Below, in pieces: positions 44,232 through 53,077 of a DNA stretch of 54,670 nucleotides. Under the pieces are notes generated by a model, which was given only the letters and a program-made list of their open reading frames with translations, did not search any database and had not been told where the DNA came from. The position numbers and the translations under genes were made by a program. Source of the stretch: Litorimonas sp. (GTDB lineage: Bacteria > Pseudomonadota > Alphaproteobacteria > Caulobacterales > Maricaulaceae); the NCBI GenBank assembly GCA_029936425.1, contig JAPYSU010000014.1, forward strand, positions 13,095 to 67,764, in the 5' to 3' direction. Within the stretch, counting starts at the first letter, position 1. Each line of letters starts with the position of its first letter.

Positions 44232-45069
44232 ATGTGTCCCCTAACTGGCAGGCTTTAACCCACCATTTGGGGTTAGCTTTTTTAATTGCGCTGGCGGCTG
44301 CTTTAGCTGCCGCTTTGGTTTCAAAAAGACCGAAACAACTCGCGCCGCTTCCGCTCATTCGGGCGAGCTGACATGTGTCTTGCATTTCAATTTCAGACAG
44401 CACCCGACCTATAACGGGCGCGTTTTCAATCGCCACGGCTTGCAAATCATTCTGCCCCGCCAAAGCTCTTTCTAAAAGGCTGCCCTGCGTGGCATTTTGC
44501 TCAGGCTCGGTTTCCCGTCCCACGGAATCAAAGGCTTTGAATATTGCCCCTGTCGAGACCTCTATCAGAGGATTGACAATAATCGCCGGAATCTGCCCCA
44601 AATCTAAAACAGGTGTCACGTCTTCTCCAATACCCCGCATAAAGGCCGTCCGCGACCTCCTGCAGACAGGCACGTCAGCGCCGACACTCACATCATTTAC
44701 GCGTTGGTCCGGGTCAAAGCGCCTCAGCACAGAGGCGGCATTCGCGCTCCCCCCGCCAAGACCGGCAGAGACAGGTATGTTTTTCTTCAACCGCACTTTT
44801 TGCGGCGGAGCGTCTGTAAGCCTCAGCGCCTTCAGAATCAGATTATCGGAATTGGCTTCCAGCCCCTCGGCGAAACGCCCGGATATCTCCAGCCCTACCG
44901 CCTTCGCAGCCTCGAAACTAAGTTCATCGCCAAAATCCGCAAAGACGACGAGACTATCAACAGGGTGATATCCTTTACGCTCGCCTTGCGAAATCAACCT
45001 GCCGACATGAAGGGTCAGATTGACTTTAGCCCGTGCAATTTCCGTGATTATACCGTCTTCGGCAACCAT
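44224..45069 (-). CDS. ispE: 4-diphosphocytidyl-2-C-methyl-D-erythritol kinase
   Basis: The 281-residue GHMP kinase shows ARAKVNLTLHVG at the N-terminus, the nucleotide loop PVSAGLGGGSANAASVLRR and the C-terminal MSGSGASCFGLF. It phosphorylates CDP-methylerythritol in the MEP isoprenoid pathway. The gene starts 9 bases after the TPR protein's stop and overlaps the downstream transferase gene by 8 bases, so the three are likely one transcript that feeds and uses polyprenyl carriers. Confidence 0.96.
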   Translation of the reverse strand: MVAEDGIITEIARAKVNLTLHVGRLISQGERKGYHPVDSLVVFADFGDELSFEAAKAVGLEISGRFAEGLEANSDNLILKALRLTDAPPQKVRLKKNIPVSAGLGGGSANAASVLRRFDPDQRVNDVSVGADVPVCRRSRTAFMRGIGEDVTPVLDLGQIPAIIVNPLIEVSTGAIFKAFDSVGRETEPEQNATQGSLLERALAGQNDLQAVAIENAPVIGRVLSEIEMQDTCQLARMSGSGASCFGLFETKAAAKAAASAIKKANPKWWVKACQLGDTYE

Positions 45070-45077
45070 AAGCCGAA

Positions 45078-46805
45078 TTAGGGCGCCGCATCCGCAGAGC
45101 TGAGTCCGGATTTTAATTTCTTCTCGATGGTCTCACGTTCTTCGTCTGTGGGTTCATATAAAAGAGCGCGTTCCCATTGATATCCGGCTTCGCGATATCG
45201 GCCCAATTTCCAGTACACGTCCCCCAAATGGTCAACGATCGTGGCGGAGGACGGAGACAACTGAACCGCTTTTTCAAGCTGCGTTTTTGCTTCCTGATAT
45301 TGCCCAAGCTTATAATGAGCCCACCCCAAACTATCAATGATCGCCCCGCTTTGAGGCTCTAGTTCGACGGCCTTATTGATCATCTCGAAGGCTCTCTCAA
45401 GGTTTTCGCCCCGGTCCACCCAGGTATATCCAAGATAATTTAGTGCATCCGCGTTTTCAGGCTCGATTTCCAAAACGCGCAGGAAGTCAGCCTCGGCTTT
45501 TTGCCACTGCTTTAGGCGTTCGTTAATAATGCCTCTGAAGTAGAGAGGCTGTGTGTTTTTTTTGACCTCACCCTCGCTCATGGACTCAATTATAGCAGTA
45601 TAAATCGGAAGCGCGTCGTCATATTTTTCCCGGATCAAGCGGGCCCGCCCCAGAGCTTCGCGCGTAACGAAGGTTTCGTGCTTATCATTGACGTCTTCCA
45701 GGACCTTAAGGGCCTTGTCATCCTCCTCGTCATCAAAATAGAGATTGGCTTCGGACAGGCGCGCGGAAATAACATATGGAGATTCCTCGGGGAAGCTCTT
45801 GTAAATCTTCATCGCTTCGTCAGATCGCTCCGTATTTTCCAACAAACTGGCCAGCCAAAGTTGAGCCTTTTCGTTTTCCGGATCCACATGCAGCGCCAGT
45901 CTGAGATAAACTTCCGCTGCATCCGGCGCTCTGTTTCGTAGGAAGAATTCATAGGCCGGATCTGTAAGCGCGCGAGACAGCTGAGCGTTTGAACCCAGCG
46001 GCTCATCAATTTTTTGTCCCTCACGCAGAGCTTTTGTATAGGTTTTCAATGGACCGCTTTCGAGCCCCGTCTCGTCTATATAGGTCTCAAGTCTCTCCAG
46101 AGCTTTTTTCCTCTGACCGCTATTGGCCAGAAAACGCGCCGTAGCGAGAGCCGTTTCAACGGTTGACTGACTTGTGTCCTTCAATTCTTCAAACGCCTCA
46201 TTTGCGGCAGACCTATTGCCTTCCAAAGCTTCGAGATTCGCAATTTGCAACTTTGCCAACTCGCCAAAATAGGGCCGAGAGGCCTGCTGTTTGAACGCCG
46301 TGCGGGCGTCTTCTTCATTGCCCAACTCATACTCATTCCAGCCATTCGTAAACGCCATCACAATTCCCATTGTTATATCGGCGCTATTCGGATCGAGATA
46401 TGTCTTTGCGGTTAAATTTTTACCGCGGCTAAAGGCATCTATGGCGAGTATGGCCTGCGCCATGCTCTCAGTATCGTCAACGGCATGAACTTTCGCCGCC
46501 AATTCACTGGCTTTGTTAAAATCACCTGCTGTCAACGCCGAGGTAATTGCGCGGCGTCCAATGCTCACATTGGTGGGGTCGGCTTTGAAAGCGCGCGTAT
46601 AAAATTTCTCGCGAGCTTCAGAATCTTCAAGAAAATTAGCGTAAGTTCCGGCCAGATAGTCGCCTAAAAGCGATGCATCTTCGGGCTCATTCATGAACGA
46701 CATTTCTTCAGCCGCTTGCGCGCCGCTGGCCGCCCATACGCTCATTATCGCGAGGGCGGAAACGGAAACGGCTTTGAAAGGCCGATATAATTCTGAAAGT
46801 GTCAT
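45078..46805 (-). CDS. Secreted or periplasmic TPR-repeat protein
   Basis: The 575-residue protein has a signal peptide (AVSVSALAIMSVWAASGAQA) and about 10 tetratricopeptide repeats covering nearly all the rest, clearest at YTAIIESM to LNYLGYTWVDRGENLERAFE and SLGWAHYKLGQYQEAKTQLE. Such proteins scaffold protein complexes in the envelope. A TPR gene next to ispE is common in alphaproteobacteria. An in-frame TTG three bases upstream is also possible; I take the ATG at 46805. It precedes ispE and may be in the same operon. Confidence 0.9.
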   Translation of the reverse strand: MTLSELYRPFKAVSVSALAIMSVWAASGAQAAEEMSFMNEPEDASLLGDYLAGTYANFLEDSEAREKFYTRAFKADPTNVSIGRRAITSALTAGDFNKASELAAKVHAVDDTESMAQAILAIDAFSRGKNLTAKTYLDPNSADITMGIVMAFTNGWNEYELGNEEDARTAFKQQASRPYFGELAKLQIANLEALEGNRSAANEAFEELKDTSQSTVETALATARFLANSGQRKKALERLETYIDETGLESGPLKTYTKALREGQKIDEPLGSNAQLSRALTDPAYEFFLRNRAPDAAEVYLRLALHVDPENEKAQLWLASLLENTERSDEAMKIYKSFPEESPYVISARLSEANLYFDDEEDDKALKVLEDVNDKHETFVTREALGRARLIREKYDDALPIYTAIIESMSEGEVKKNTQPLYFRGIINERLKQWQKAEADFLRVLEIEPENADALNYLGYTWVDRGENLERAFEMINKAVELEPQSGAIIDSLGWAHYKLGQYQEAKTQLEKAVQLSPSSATIVDHLGDVYWKLGRYREAGYQWERALLYEPTDEERETIEKKLKSGLSSADAAP

Positions 46806-46838
46806 CAATGTCTGCTTTGCCGTAATGATTAGATCAAA

Positions 46839-48524
46839 CTACATATTTGAGTAATTCGGACCGCCCCCGCCTTCGGGGACTGTCCAAACAATATTCTTGC
46901 TCGGGTCTTTCAAATCGCATGTTTTGCAGTGAATACAGTTCTGCGCGTTAATTTGGAACCTTGGATTGGATCCGTCATCATCGCGAACAACTTCATAAAC
47001 GCCTGCCGGGCAGTAACGCTGGGCGGGTTCATCATAGACCGGAAGATTGACATCAATCGGGATTGAAGAATCAATTAGCTTGAGATGTCCCGGCTCATCC
47101 TCGCGGTGGTTTGTCGCCGTGAAGCTTACATTTGTGAGACGATCAAATGTCAGAACGCCGTCAGGTTTCGGATAGTCAATCGGCTTGTGCTTGTCTTTAG
47201 GCTCGGTAGAGAGCGCATCATCCTTGGCATGTTTCAGCGTTCCAAAAATATTGAATTTCGCGATTGTGGCCGCCCACATATCCATCCCGCCTAAAATCAT
47301 CCCGCCCAGGAAAGGACCGAACTTGGCATTAAGAGGCGCAACATTGCGAACCGGCCTCAAATCGTCACCGATCAAGCCATTGTGTAATTCATCGTCGTAA
47401 TCGACGAGTTCGTCTCCCTGACGGCCCGTTTGGAGCGCGTTATAGGCGGCATCAGCGGCCGCGATGCCGGAGAGCATCGCATTGTGATTACCCTTAATCC
47501 GAGGAAGATTTACGAGCCCTGCCGTACAGCCCAATAACGCGCCGCCCGGAAAGCAGACTTTAGGAACAGACTGAATTCCGCCTTTTGTGACCACACGTCC
47601 CCCGTAAGAGACTCGCTTGCCGCCCTTTAAAAGCTCAGCAATATCCGGATGGGTCTTCCACTTCTGGAACTCTGCATAAGGATAAAGATAGGGGTTTTTA
47701 TAATTGAGATCGACAATCAGACCCAAGAAAACCTGGTTATTCTCTGCATGGTACAAAAAGGATCCGCCGCCCTGCTTCATGCCCAATGGCCACCCTGCGG
47801 AATGAACCACAGTTCCTACGGAATGTTTTTCAGGATCAATGTCCCAAATCTCTTTCATTCCAAGACCGAATTTTGGAGGCTGGCAATCGGCGTCCAGGCC
47901 GTATTTGGCTATGGCCTTCTGAGATAATGACCCTCGCGCTCCCTCTGACAGGAACACATATTTACCGTGAAGCTCCATCCCGGGTTCATATCCAGCCCCT
48001 TCGGAGCCGTCTTTTTGTTTACCGAACTCGCCGGCCACTACGCCTTTCAATGAGCCGTCCTCACGGTAAACCAGTTCAGAACATGACATACCCGGAAAAA
48101 TTTCAACGCCTAAACCTTCTGCCTGCTCTGCCATCCATCGGCAGGTGCTGGCCATGGAAACGATATAATTTCCGTCATTATGCATTAGAGGCGGCATCAG
48201 GAAATTCGGCAGACGAAATGACCCTGCCGGACCGAATATGTAAAGTTTGTCTTCTTTAACTTTTGTTTTAACCGGGCATCCGCTCATGGTTTCAAAATCC
48301 GGGAAAAGTTTTTTCAATCCGACCGGATCAAGAACCGCGCCGGAAAGAATATGTGCGCCGACTTCCGAACCTTTTTCCAAAACCACGACAGAGAGATCCG
48401 CGTCCAATTGCTTCAGCCGTATAGCCGCAGAGAGACCCGCGGGGCCCGCTCCGACGATGACCACATCATATTCCATGCTCTCTCGTTGAACGTTTTCTTT
48501 TTTTTCGGACGCCGTTTCTGACAT
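46839..48524 (-). CDS. Electron transfer flavoprotein-ubiquinone oxidoreductase
   Basis: The 561-residue protein has an N-terminal FAD-binding Rossmann motif (VVIVGAGPAGLSAAIRL), a membrane-associating central region and a C-terminal 4Fe-4S ferredoxin domain (CPAGVYEV and CIHCKTCDLKD). It passes electrons from ETF to ubiquinone during fatty acid and amino acid oxidation. The length agrees with the family. A GGGAAAA site precedes the ATG. It is divergent from the rimB-rimK fusion gene. Confidence 0.96.
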   Translation of the reverse strand: MSETASEKKENVQRESMEYDVVIVGAGPAGLSAAIRLKQLDADLSVVVLEKGSEVGAHILSGAVLDPVGLKKLFPDFETMSGCPVKTKVKEDKLYIFGPAGSFRLPNFLMPPLMHNDGNYIVSMASTCRWMAEQAEGLGVEIFPGMSCSELVYREDGSLKGVVAGEFGKQKDGSEGAGYEPGMELHGKYVFLSEGARGSLSQKAIAKYGLDADCQPPKFGLGMKEIWDIDPEKHSVGTVVHSAGWPLGMKQGGGSFLYHAENNQVFLGLIVDLNYKNPYLYPYAEFQKWKTHPDIAELLKGGKRVSYGGRVVTKGGIQSVPKVCFPGGALLGCTAGLVNLPRIKGNHNAMLSGIAAADAAYNALQTGRQGDELVDYDDELHNGLIGDDLRPVRNVAPLNAKFGPFLGGMILGGMDMWAATIAKFNIFGTLKHAKDDALSTEPKDKHKPIDYPKPDGVLTFDRLTNVSFTATNHREDEPGHLKLIDSSIPIDVNLPVYDEPAQRYCPAGVYEVVRDDDGSNPRFQINAQNCIHCKTCDLKDPSKNIVWTVPEGGGGPNYSNM

Positions 48525-48649
48525 TTTATGTTTTCCCTTTACTCATAACAGGTCTGAAACCTTTAAGTCTCATCGATAGTTCCTTAAAGGGATTAGAGAG
48601 TATTCACCCGCGGGACAAGGACGCGTCTCGTCACAGACAAAATAAAATC

Positions 48650-48664
48650 AGGCCTCGCAGGCCT
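48650..48664. other. AGGCCT/AGGCCT hairpin in the etfQO-rimBK divergent region
   Basis: The sequence AGGCCT CGC AGGCCT (48650-48664) forms a 6-bp GC-rich hairpin with a 3-base loop. Read on the minus strand it is followed by GATTTTATTTT, so it looks like a weak terminator for leftward transcripts; on the plus strand it is 14 bases before the AGGAG preceding the rimBK frame. It may lie in the rimBK leader. Confidence 0.4.
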
Positions 48665-48688
48665 CAATATTAAAATCAGGAGAGTATC

Positions 48689-50092
48689 ATTCCCTCAACA
48701 GATGACAAAAAACCGATCAATCTCCTTTTGGGTTGGGAAGAATGGGTAGGACTCCCGGATTTATCTCTCCCGGCCATCAAGGCTAAAGTCGATACTGGCG
48801 CGCGCACGTCTGCGCTTCACGCCGTTGCGATCGAACCTTTCGGTACCGAAGCCAAACCTCAGGTGCGTTTTATCATGCATCCGGATCCCTCTGATCCTAG
48901 TGTAGAAGTGGTCTGTTCTGCAAAGGTCATTGATCGGCGCAATGTAACGAGTTCCAACGGCTCTACCGAACTGCGTTATGTCATTCGGTCCACGGTCCAT
49001 ATTGGCGGCAAAAAATGGCCCGTTGATATTTCGCTGACAAATCGCGAAACGATGGGCTATCGGATGTTACTGGGCCGATCTGCCTTGGTCGACGAGGTCA
49101 GTGTCTCCCCTAGCCTAAGCTTTCAACAGCCTCAACTCTCCTTCTCGGTATATAAAAAACCTCAAGGCCGAAAAGCCATACCGCGGCGACCCCTTCGAAT
49201 TGGGATACTCACTCAGGAGCCGAAAAATTATTCAAACCGCCGTATGATAGAAGCCGGGGAAGTCCGTGGTCACGTTGTGGACTGCATTGAAACGTCGCGT
49301 TGCTACATGGCCATTAACGCCCATAAACCCGAGGTTTATTATGACGGCGCGCCTCTGCCGCGTTATGACGCCATCATTCCGCGAATTGGCTCGAGAATGA
49401 CATTTTACGGCATGGCCGTTGTGCGGCAGTTTGAAAGCATGGGCGTGTATTGCCTAAACAAAAGCAGTTCGATCGGGAATTCCCGCGACAAACTTCTCGC
49501 CCATCAGGTTCTGGCTCAGCACGGCCTTGGCATGCCGACGACAGCCTTCGCCAAGAGCTCGCGCGATACCAAAGGCATTATAGACCTGGTTGGGGGGTCT
49601 CCCGTTGTGGTCAAATTGCTGGAATCCACCCAGGGTAAAGGCGTGGTCTTGGCAGAAACCCGCAAAGCCGCTTCTGCTCTTGTAGATGCCTTCCGGGGTC
49701 TGAATGCGCATTTCCTCGTTCAGGAATTTGTCAAGGAAGCGAACGGCTCAGACCTTCGTTGCTTCGTGGTGGACGGTAAAGTCGTCGGCGCCATGATGCG
49801 CACGGCACAAGCGGGCGAATTCCGCTCGAATGTTCATCAGGGCGGAACTGTGAAACGCGTCAAGCTCAAGCGCGAAGAAACCCGCATGGCGATTAAGGCG
49901 GCCAAGATACTAAAACTGAATGTCGCCGGCGTTGACATTCTTCGCTCCGATACAGGTCCGAAAATTCTCGAAGTCAATTCCTCACCGGGGCTTGAAGGCA
50001 TTGAAAACGCTACAAAAGGCGATATCGCCGGTGATATTATTCAGTGCATCGAAAATAACGTTCGCACTGTTTTCAGAACCCGTGGAAAATAA
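48689..50092 (+). CDS. rimK: RimB-RimK fusion: retropepsin-like protease domain plus ATP-grasp glutamate ligase
   Basis: The protein joins two parts. An N-terminal RimB/DUF785 domain has GWEEWVGLPDLSLPAIKAKV and the catalytic-type DTGARTSALHA. A C-terminal RimK ATP-grasp domain has SIGNSRDKLLAHQVLA, VQEFVKEANGSDLRCFVVDG and ILEVNSSPGLEGIE. RimK adds glutamates to ribosomal protein S6; RimB is a cognate protease found beside it in Pseudomonas. The start is unclear: no ATG or GTG exists in this frame after the stop codon at 48671. AGGAG at 48678-48682 lies six bases before ATT (48689), while the first ordinary candidate is TTG at 48728 with no ribosome site. An ATG at 48702 would fit if the run of six A at 48707-48712 were seven. 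I give 48689 as the best guess. Confidence 0.82.
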   Translation: MPSTDDKKPINLLLGWEEWVGLPDLSLPAIKAKVDTGARTSALHAVAIEPFGTEAKPQVRFIMHPDPSDPSVEVVCSAKVIDRRNVTSSNGSTELRYVIRSTVHIGGKKWPVDISLTNRETMGYRMLLGRSALVDEVSVSPSLSFQQPQLSFSVYKKPQGRKAIPRRPLRIGILTQEPKNYSNRRMIEAGEVRGHVVDCIETSRCYMAINAHKPEVYYDGAPLPRYDAIIPRIGSRMTFYGMAVVRQFESMGVYCLNKSSSIGNSRDKLLAHQVLAQHGLGMPTTAFAKSSRDTKGIIDLVGGSPVVVKLLESTQGKGVVLAETRKAASALVDAFRGLNAHFLVQEFVKEANGSDLRCFVVDGKVVGAMMRTAQAGEFRSNVHQGGTVKRVKLKREETRMAIKAAKILKLNVAGVDILRSDTGPKILEVNSSPGLEGIENATKGDIAGDIIQCIENNVRTVFRTRGK

Positions 50093-50103
50093 GGCGGCCC
50101 TGA

Positions 50104-50862
50104 ATGGATAAGGCGCTGCGTTCTCTAGTGGATTGGTATGCCAAGGTCGGCGTGGATGTCCCTGAACTGGTGCCTTCGGCTGCCCCTCGTAAAAAGAGAG
50201 CGGCTGCAGCGCCGTCTCAGCCTAAGACCACGACAAAGCCCACCCGCCCCAAGGCGCAGGATGATCGTCCATTGCCCAATGCGGCCGTCGTGGTCAAAGC
50301 CACCAAAACCTTGGAGGACCTCCGCGTCGCGGTGCAGACATTTGACGCCGGAACTTTATCGGACGGAGCGCGGCAGGCCGTATTTTCGAGAGGAAATCCA
50401 GACGCGGATCTGATGATTATTGGCGAAGCTCCGGGACGGGACGAAGATATTCAAGGCAAGCCTTTTATTGGCCGCTCCGGACAGCTTCTTGATCATATGC
50501 TCGCCGCTATTGGTCTGACAGAAGACAATTTCTACATCACCAATATTGTGAATTGGCGGCCTCCGAAAAACCGTAATCCAAAGCCGGAAGAGATTGAGAT
50601 GTGCCGCCCGTTTCTGGAACGGCATATCGAACTCGTCCAGCCTAAAGTCCTTTTACTGGTAGGGGGAGTTTCCATGACGGCCCTGACGGGCGAGACGGGC
50701 ATTATGAAAAGCCATGGACAATGGCAGGACATAGATATTGGGGGCAGCGTTCTGCCTGCCATGCCTCTTTATCATCCGGCCTTTCTGCTGCGCCAGCCCG
50801 CCTTGAAAAAAGAGGCCTGGCGAGACTTGCTGAGCTTGCGAGCTAAACTTGAGACGTTATAA
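50104..50862 (+). CDS. Uracil-DNA glycosylase, family 4/5-like, lacking Fe-S cysteines
   Basis: The 252-residue protein has a variable Lys/Pro/Thr-rich N-terminal stretch (about residues 28-60) and then the UDG core: motif 1 GEAPGRDEDIQGKPFIGRSG and motif 2 YHPAFLLRQPALKK. It should remove uracil from DNA in base-excision repair. Family-4 enzymes normally have four cysteines for a 4Fe-4S cluster. Here the only Cys is in EMCRPF, and the usual Cys after the FDG-type motif is replaced (QTFDAGTLSDG). It therefore likely folds without the cluster. It starts 11 bases after rimBK. Confidence 0.9.
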   Translation: MDKALRSLVDWYAKVGVDVPELVPSAAPRKKRAAAAPSQPKTTTKPTRPKAQDDRPLPNAAVVVKATKTLEDLRVAVQTFDAGTLSDGARQAVFSRGNPDADLMIIGEAPGRDEDIQGKPFIGRSGQLLDHMLAAIGLTEDNFYITNIVNWRPPKNRNPKPEEIEMCRPFLERHIELVQPKVLLLVGGVSMTALTGETGIMKSHGQWQDIDIGGSVLPAMPLYHPAFLLRQPALKKEAWRDLLSLRAKLETL

Positions 50863-50889
50863 AACGTCCGAATTTTACCAGGATCTAAT

Positions 50890-51711
50890 ATGCGTTTTGC
50901 TGTCTGTTTTCTTTCTGCCTCTCTTCTCGCTTTGAGCGCCTGTGAAGGGACCCAGCCAAACGCGGAAGAAACGCGTCCCGCCGAAAGCTCTCTCACCGAT
51001 TTGCAAAAGGCTTTTCCGGTGACGCTTTCGAAAATTGCTGAGAATGTTTGGGTTCACACGTCAACTTACACCATTCCCGGACACTCGCCCATTCCCGTCA
51101 ATGGCCTCGTCATCGTTGAGGGCGACGACGTGATATTGGCGGACGCGGTTTGGGGCGAATTGGCGACTCTTTCCTTACTCGAAACGGTGGAGGACGAAGT
51201 CGGCAAACCTGTCACCAAACTTATCACGACCCATCACCATGCCGACCGAGTCATGGGCGTCGATGCCGCCGAATGGAAAGGTATTGAGGTCTTTACCCAT
51301 CCCGATACGCCCGCTCTGGCCGCAAGGAATGGCTGGCCCGTTCCCAACACGTCCGTAGCGGCATTGAAACAGCCAAAGTCCCGCACCAAGGTCGGGAATA
51401 TTGAAATCGCCTATCCCGGCCCGGGACATGCTTCCGACAACCTGATTGTCTATATCCCATCCGCCAATATCCTCTATGGGGGCTGCGCTGTTCGCGGGGC
51501 GGAGAGCAAATCCCTTGGCAATGTCTCGGATGCCAACCTCAAGACCTGGGCCGAAAGTTTGGCTTGGGTCAAAGCCACCTATCCCGAGGCAGACCTCGTC
51601 GTTCCGGGCCACGGCAAGGGCGCCGACCTTCGCCTGATTGACCACACGATGAATATGCTCGCGAGCGAGATCAATTCCCGAAACGCGGAGCCAGGCGGCG
51701 ATACGCCCTAA
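50890..51711 (+). CDS. Metallo-beta-lactamase-fold lipoprotein
   Basis: The 273-residue protein has a lipoprotein signal (FLSASLLALSAC) and an MBL-fold domain. The metal motif THHHADRVMG supplies H-x-H-x-D, VVPGHGKG gives the third zinc His region, and YPGPGHASDNLIVYIP a further His. The overall pattern resembles subclass B1-like or hydrolase-type enzymes, but substrate is not readable; beta-lactamase activity should not be assumed. It starts 27 bases after the UDG gene and overlaps the converging glycosyltransferase gene by 41 bases. Confidence 0.85.
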   Translation: MRFAVCFLSASLLALSACEGTQPNAEETRPAESSLTDLQKAFPVTLSKIAENVWVHTSTYTIPGHSPIPVNGLVIVEGDDVILADAVWGELATLSLLETVEDEVGKPVTKLITTHHHADRVMGVDAAEWKGIEVFTHPDTPALAARNGWPVPNTSVAALKQPKSRTKVGNIEIAYPGPGHASDNLIVYIPSANILYGGCAVRGAESKSLGNVSDANLKTWAESLAWVKATYPEADLVVPGHGKGADLRLIDHTMNMLASEINSRNAEPGGDTP

Positions 51712-52261
51712 GGTCTTCAATTTCATCAATATCATTTAGAGTGCGCAGGGTTTTGACGCGGCCCTCTATATTTTCGATGACATCCTCCAAAGTATGTTCA
51801 GTTGACCAAGCCACATTGTCAAAGACGTCCCCGGCCAGCGGGCCATTGGCGCCGATAAGCCAGAAGCCGCCATCCTTGGCCGGCCCGAACACGACTTCGC
51901 AGGATTTGAGAGCTTTCAAAGCCTTGGCAATGTCCTGCACCCTTATTTGAGGCGAATCCGTTCCAATAACAATTGTCGGGCCTTTGCGCGCAAAACAGGC
52001 AGCCAGTCGCGGGGAGAGCGATCCGGAAACTTGCGGTACCTGCGCGTAGCCGTCCCAGTCCGGAACCCGTCCAATAGCCCGCTCGGGCGTGACAGCCAGA
52101 ACGGTTTTCCAACGCGGGTCTTTCACCCGGCGCAAGACGCGCGACACCATCATCCGGTACAGGCGCTTGGCGTGGACGATACCCGTATGCGCCGCCAGAC
52201 GGGTTTTGGTGCGGCCGAAAACCGGCGCCTTCGCAAAAACAAACAGAACGGGTTTAGTCAT
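51671..52261 (-). CDS. DUF2064-type small glycosyltransferase (TIGR04282-like)
   Basis: The 196-residue protein starts MTKPVLFVFAKAPVFGRTKT and has GTDSPQIRVQDIAKALKAL and VFGPAKDGGFWLIGANGPL, matching DUF2064/TIGR04282 nucleotidyl- or glycosyl-transferase-like proteins. The name arsenosugar biosynthesis glycosyltransferase in databases is a family label. Its start overlaps the stop of the upstream partner by 8 bases, so the two are coupled. Function is uncertain. Confidence 0.85.
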   Translation of the reverse strand: MTKPVLFVFAKAPVFGRTKTRLAAHTGIVHAKRLYRMMVSRVLRRVKDPRWKTVLAVTPERAIGRVPDWDGYAQVPQVSGSLSPRLAACFARKGPTIVIGTDSPQIRVQDIAKALKALKSCEVVFGPAKDGGFWLIGANGPLAGDVFDNVAWSTEHTLEDVIENIEGRVKTLRTLNDIDEIEDLRAYRRLAPRFGN

Positions 52262-52934
52262 TATAATATCGCTGCATGAGCCGGGAAACGGGCTCGCCGC
52301 GTTGAAACCCCCGCATTAACTGAAAATTTCGCCAGCCCCGTTTCCACCAGCCCTGCGCTTCATAGGCGCTGGTATCTGTGACGACAAAAGCGCCGAGAGG
52401 TCTGATATTTGAGCGGCCAAAGCGCGATTTCAGTCGGTTCATGATGTCAACATCTTCAAATAGAGGGAGATCGGAATATCCGCCTATCGCCTCATAACCT
52501 CTCGCACTAATCAACAATCCTTGATCGCCATAAGGCAGTTTCCACGCCCAGCACCGAAGAGACACTAAAACCCGCTGCAGCCAAGGCCAGAATCCATCCC
52601 CCTGGCGTCCATACCGGAAATAGCCAACGCTCTCGGGATAGGCCTTTATGTGATGGTCGACCTCTGCCCGCCAGTTCGGGGACAGCTTGGCATCCGCATG
52701 GAGAAATAAGAGCCAGTCGCTCCCCCGCAGCCTTGCCAATTTTGCGCCGCGCGCCAATTGCGGCCCCCGGCCCGCGCTCCCGAAACAAAGCGCCGCATTA
52801 GCCTTTATTGCCAAGTCCAATGTGGCATCTTCAGATCCACCATCACTGACAATGACCTTGTTCCCGTCCAAACGCGGTAGAGTCTCTCTCAGAGACGTCT
52901 CTGCATTCCGGGTCGGTATGATGAGAGTTAGCAT
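52254..52934 (-). CDS. Family 2 glycosyltransferase (TIGR04283-like)
   Basis: The 226-residue protein starts MLTLIIPTRNAETSLRETLP, with the GT-A nucleotide-binding stretch KVIVSDGGSEDATLDLA, FLHADAKLSP (the DxD-like motif as HAD-A) and SARGYEAIGGYSDLPLFEDV. It is the typical partner of the DUF2064-type enzyme; both are found together in many bacteria and are labelled arsenosugar-related in databases. No other arsenic gene is visible nearby. A terminator for the upstream secreted-protein gene lies before it, so its promoter is in 52935-52994. Confidence 0.86.
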   Translation of the reverse strand: MLTLIIPTRNAETSLRETLPRLDGNKVIVSDGGSEDATLDLAIKANAALCFGSAGRGPQLARGAKLARLRGSDWLLFLHADAKLSPNWRAEVDHHIKAYPESVGYFRYGRQGDGFWPWLQRVLVSLRCWAWKLPYGDQGLLISARGYEAIGGYSDLPLFEDVDIMNRLKSRFGRSNIRPLGAFVVTDTSAYEAQGWWKRGWRNFQLMRGFQRGEPVSRLMQRYYND

Positions 52935-52994
52935 TTGAGGGTCATTAAGAATGAGGAGGAGAAGATCAATCGTAAATCAAGCTAAGTCATAAAA

Positions 52995-53020
52995 AAACGG
53001 CCACCTAATGATGGCCGTTT
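52995..53020 (-). terminator. Intrinsic terminator after the acidic secreted-protein gene
   Basis: Read on the minus strand, a 9-bp stem (53020-53012 with 53003-52995) and 8-base loop are followed by T residues (52994-52991). It ends transcription from the 53078-53599 gene, 58 bases after its stop codon. Confidence 0.85.
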
Positions 53021-53077
53021 CAATAGGGTTGAAAACCCGTGTGACTAGTCTTCGTCTGTATATTCGTCTGTCGCGTC

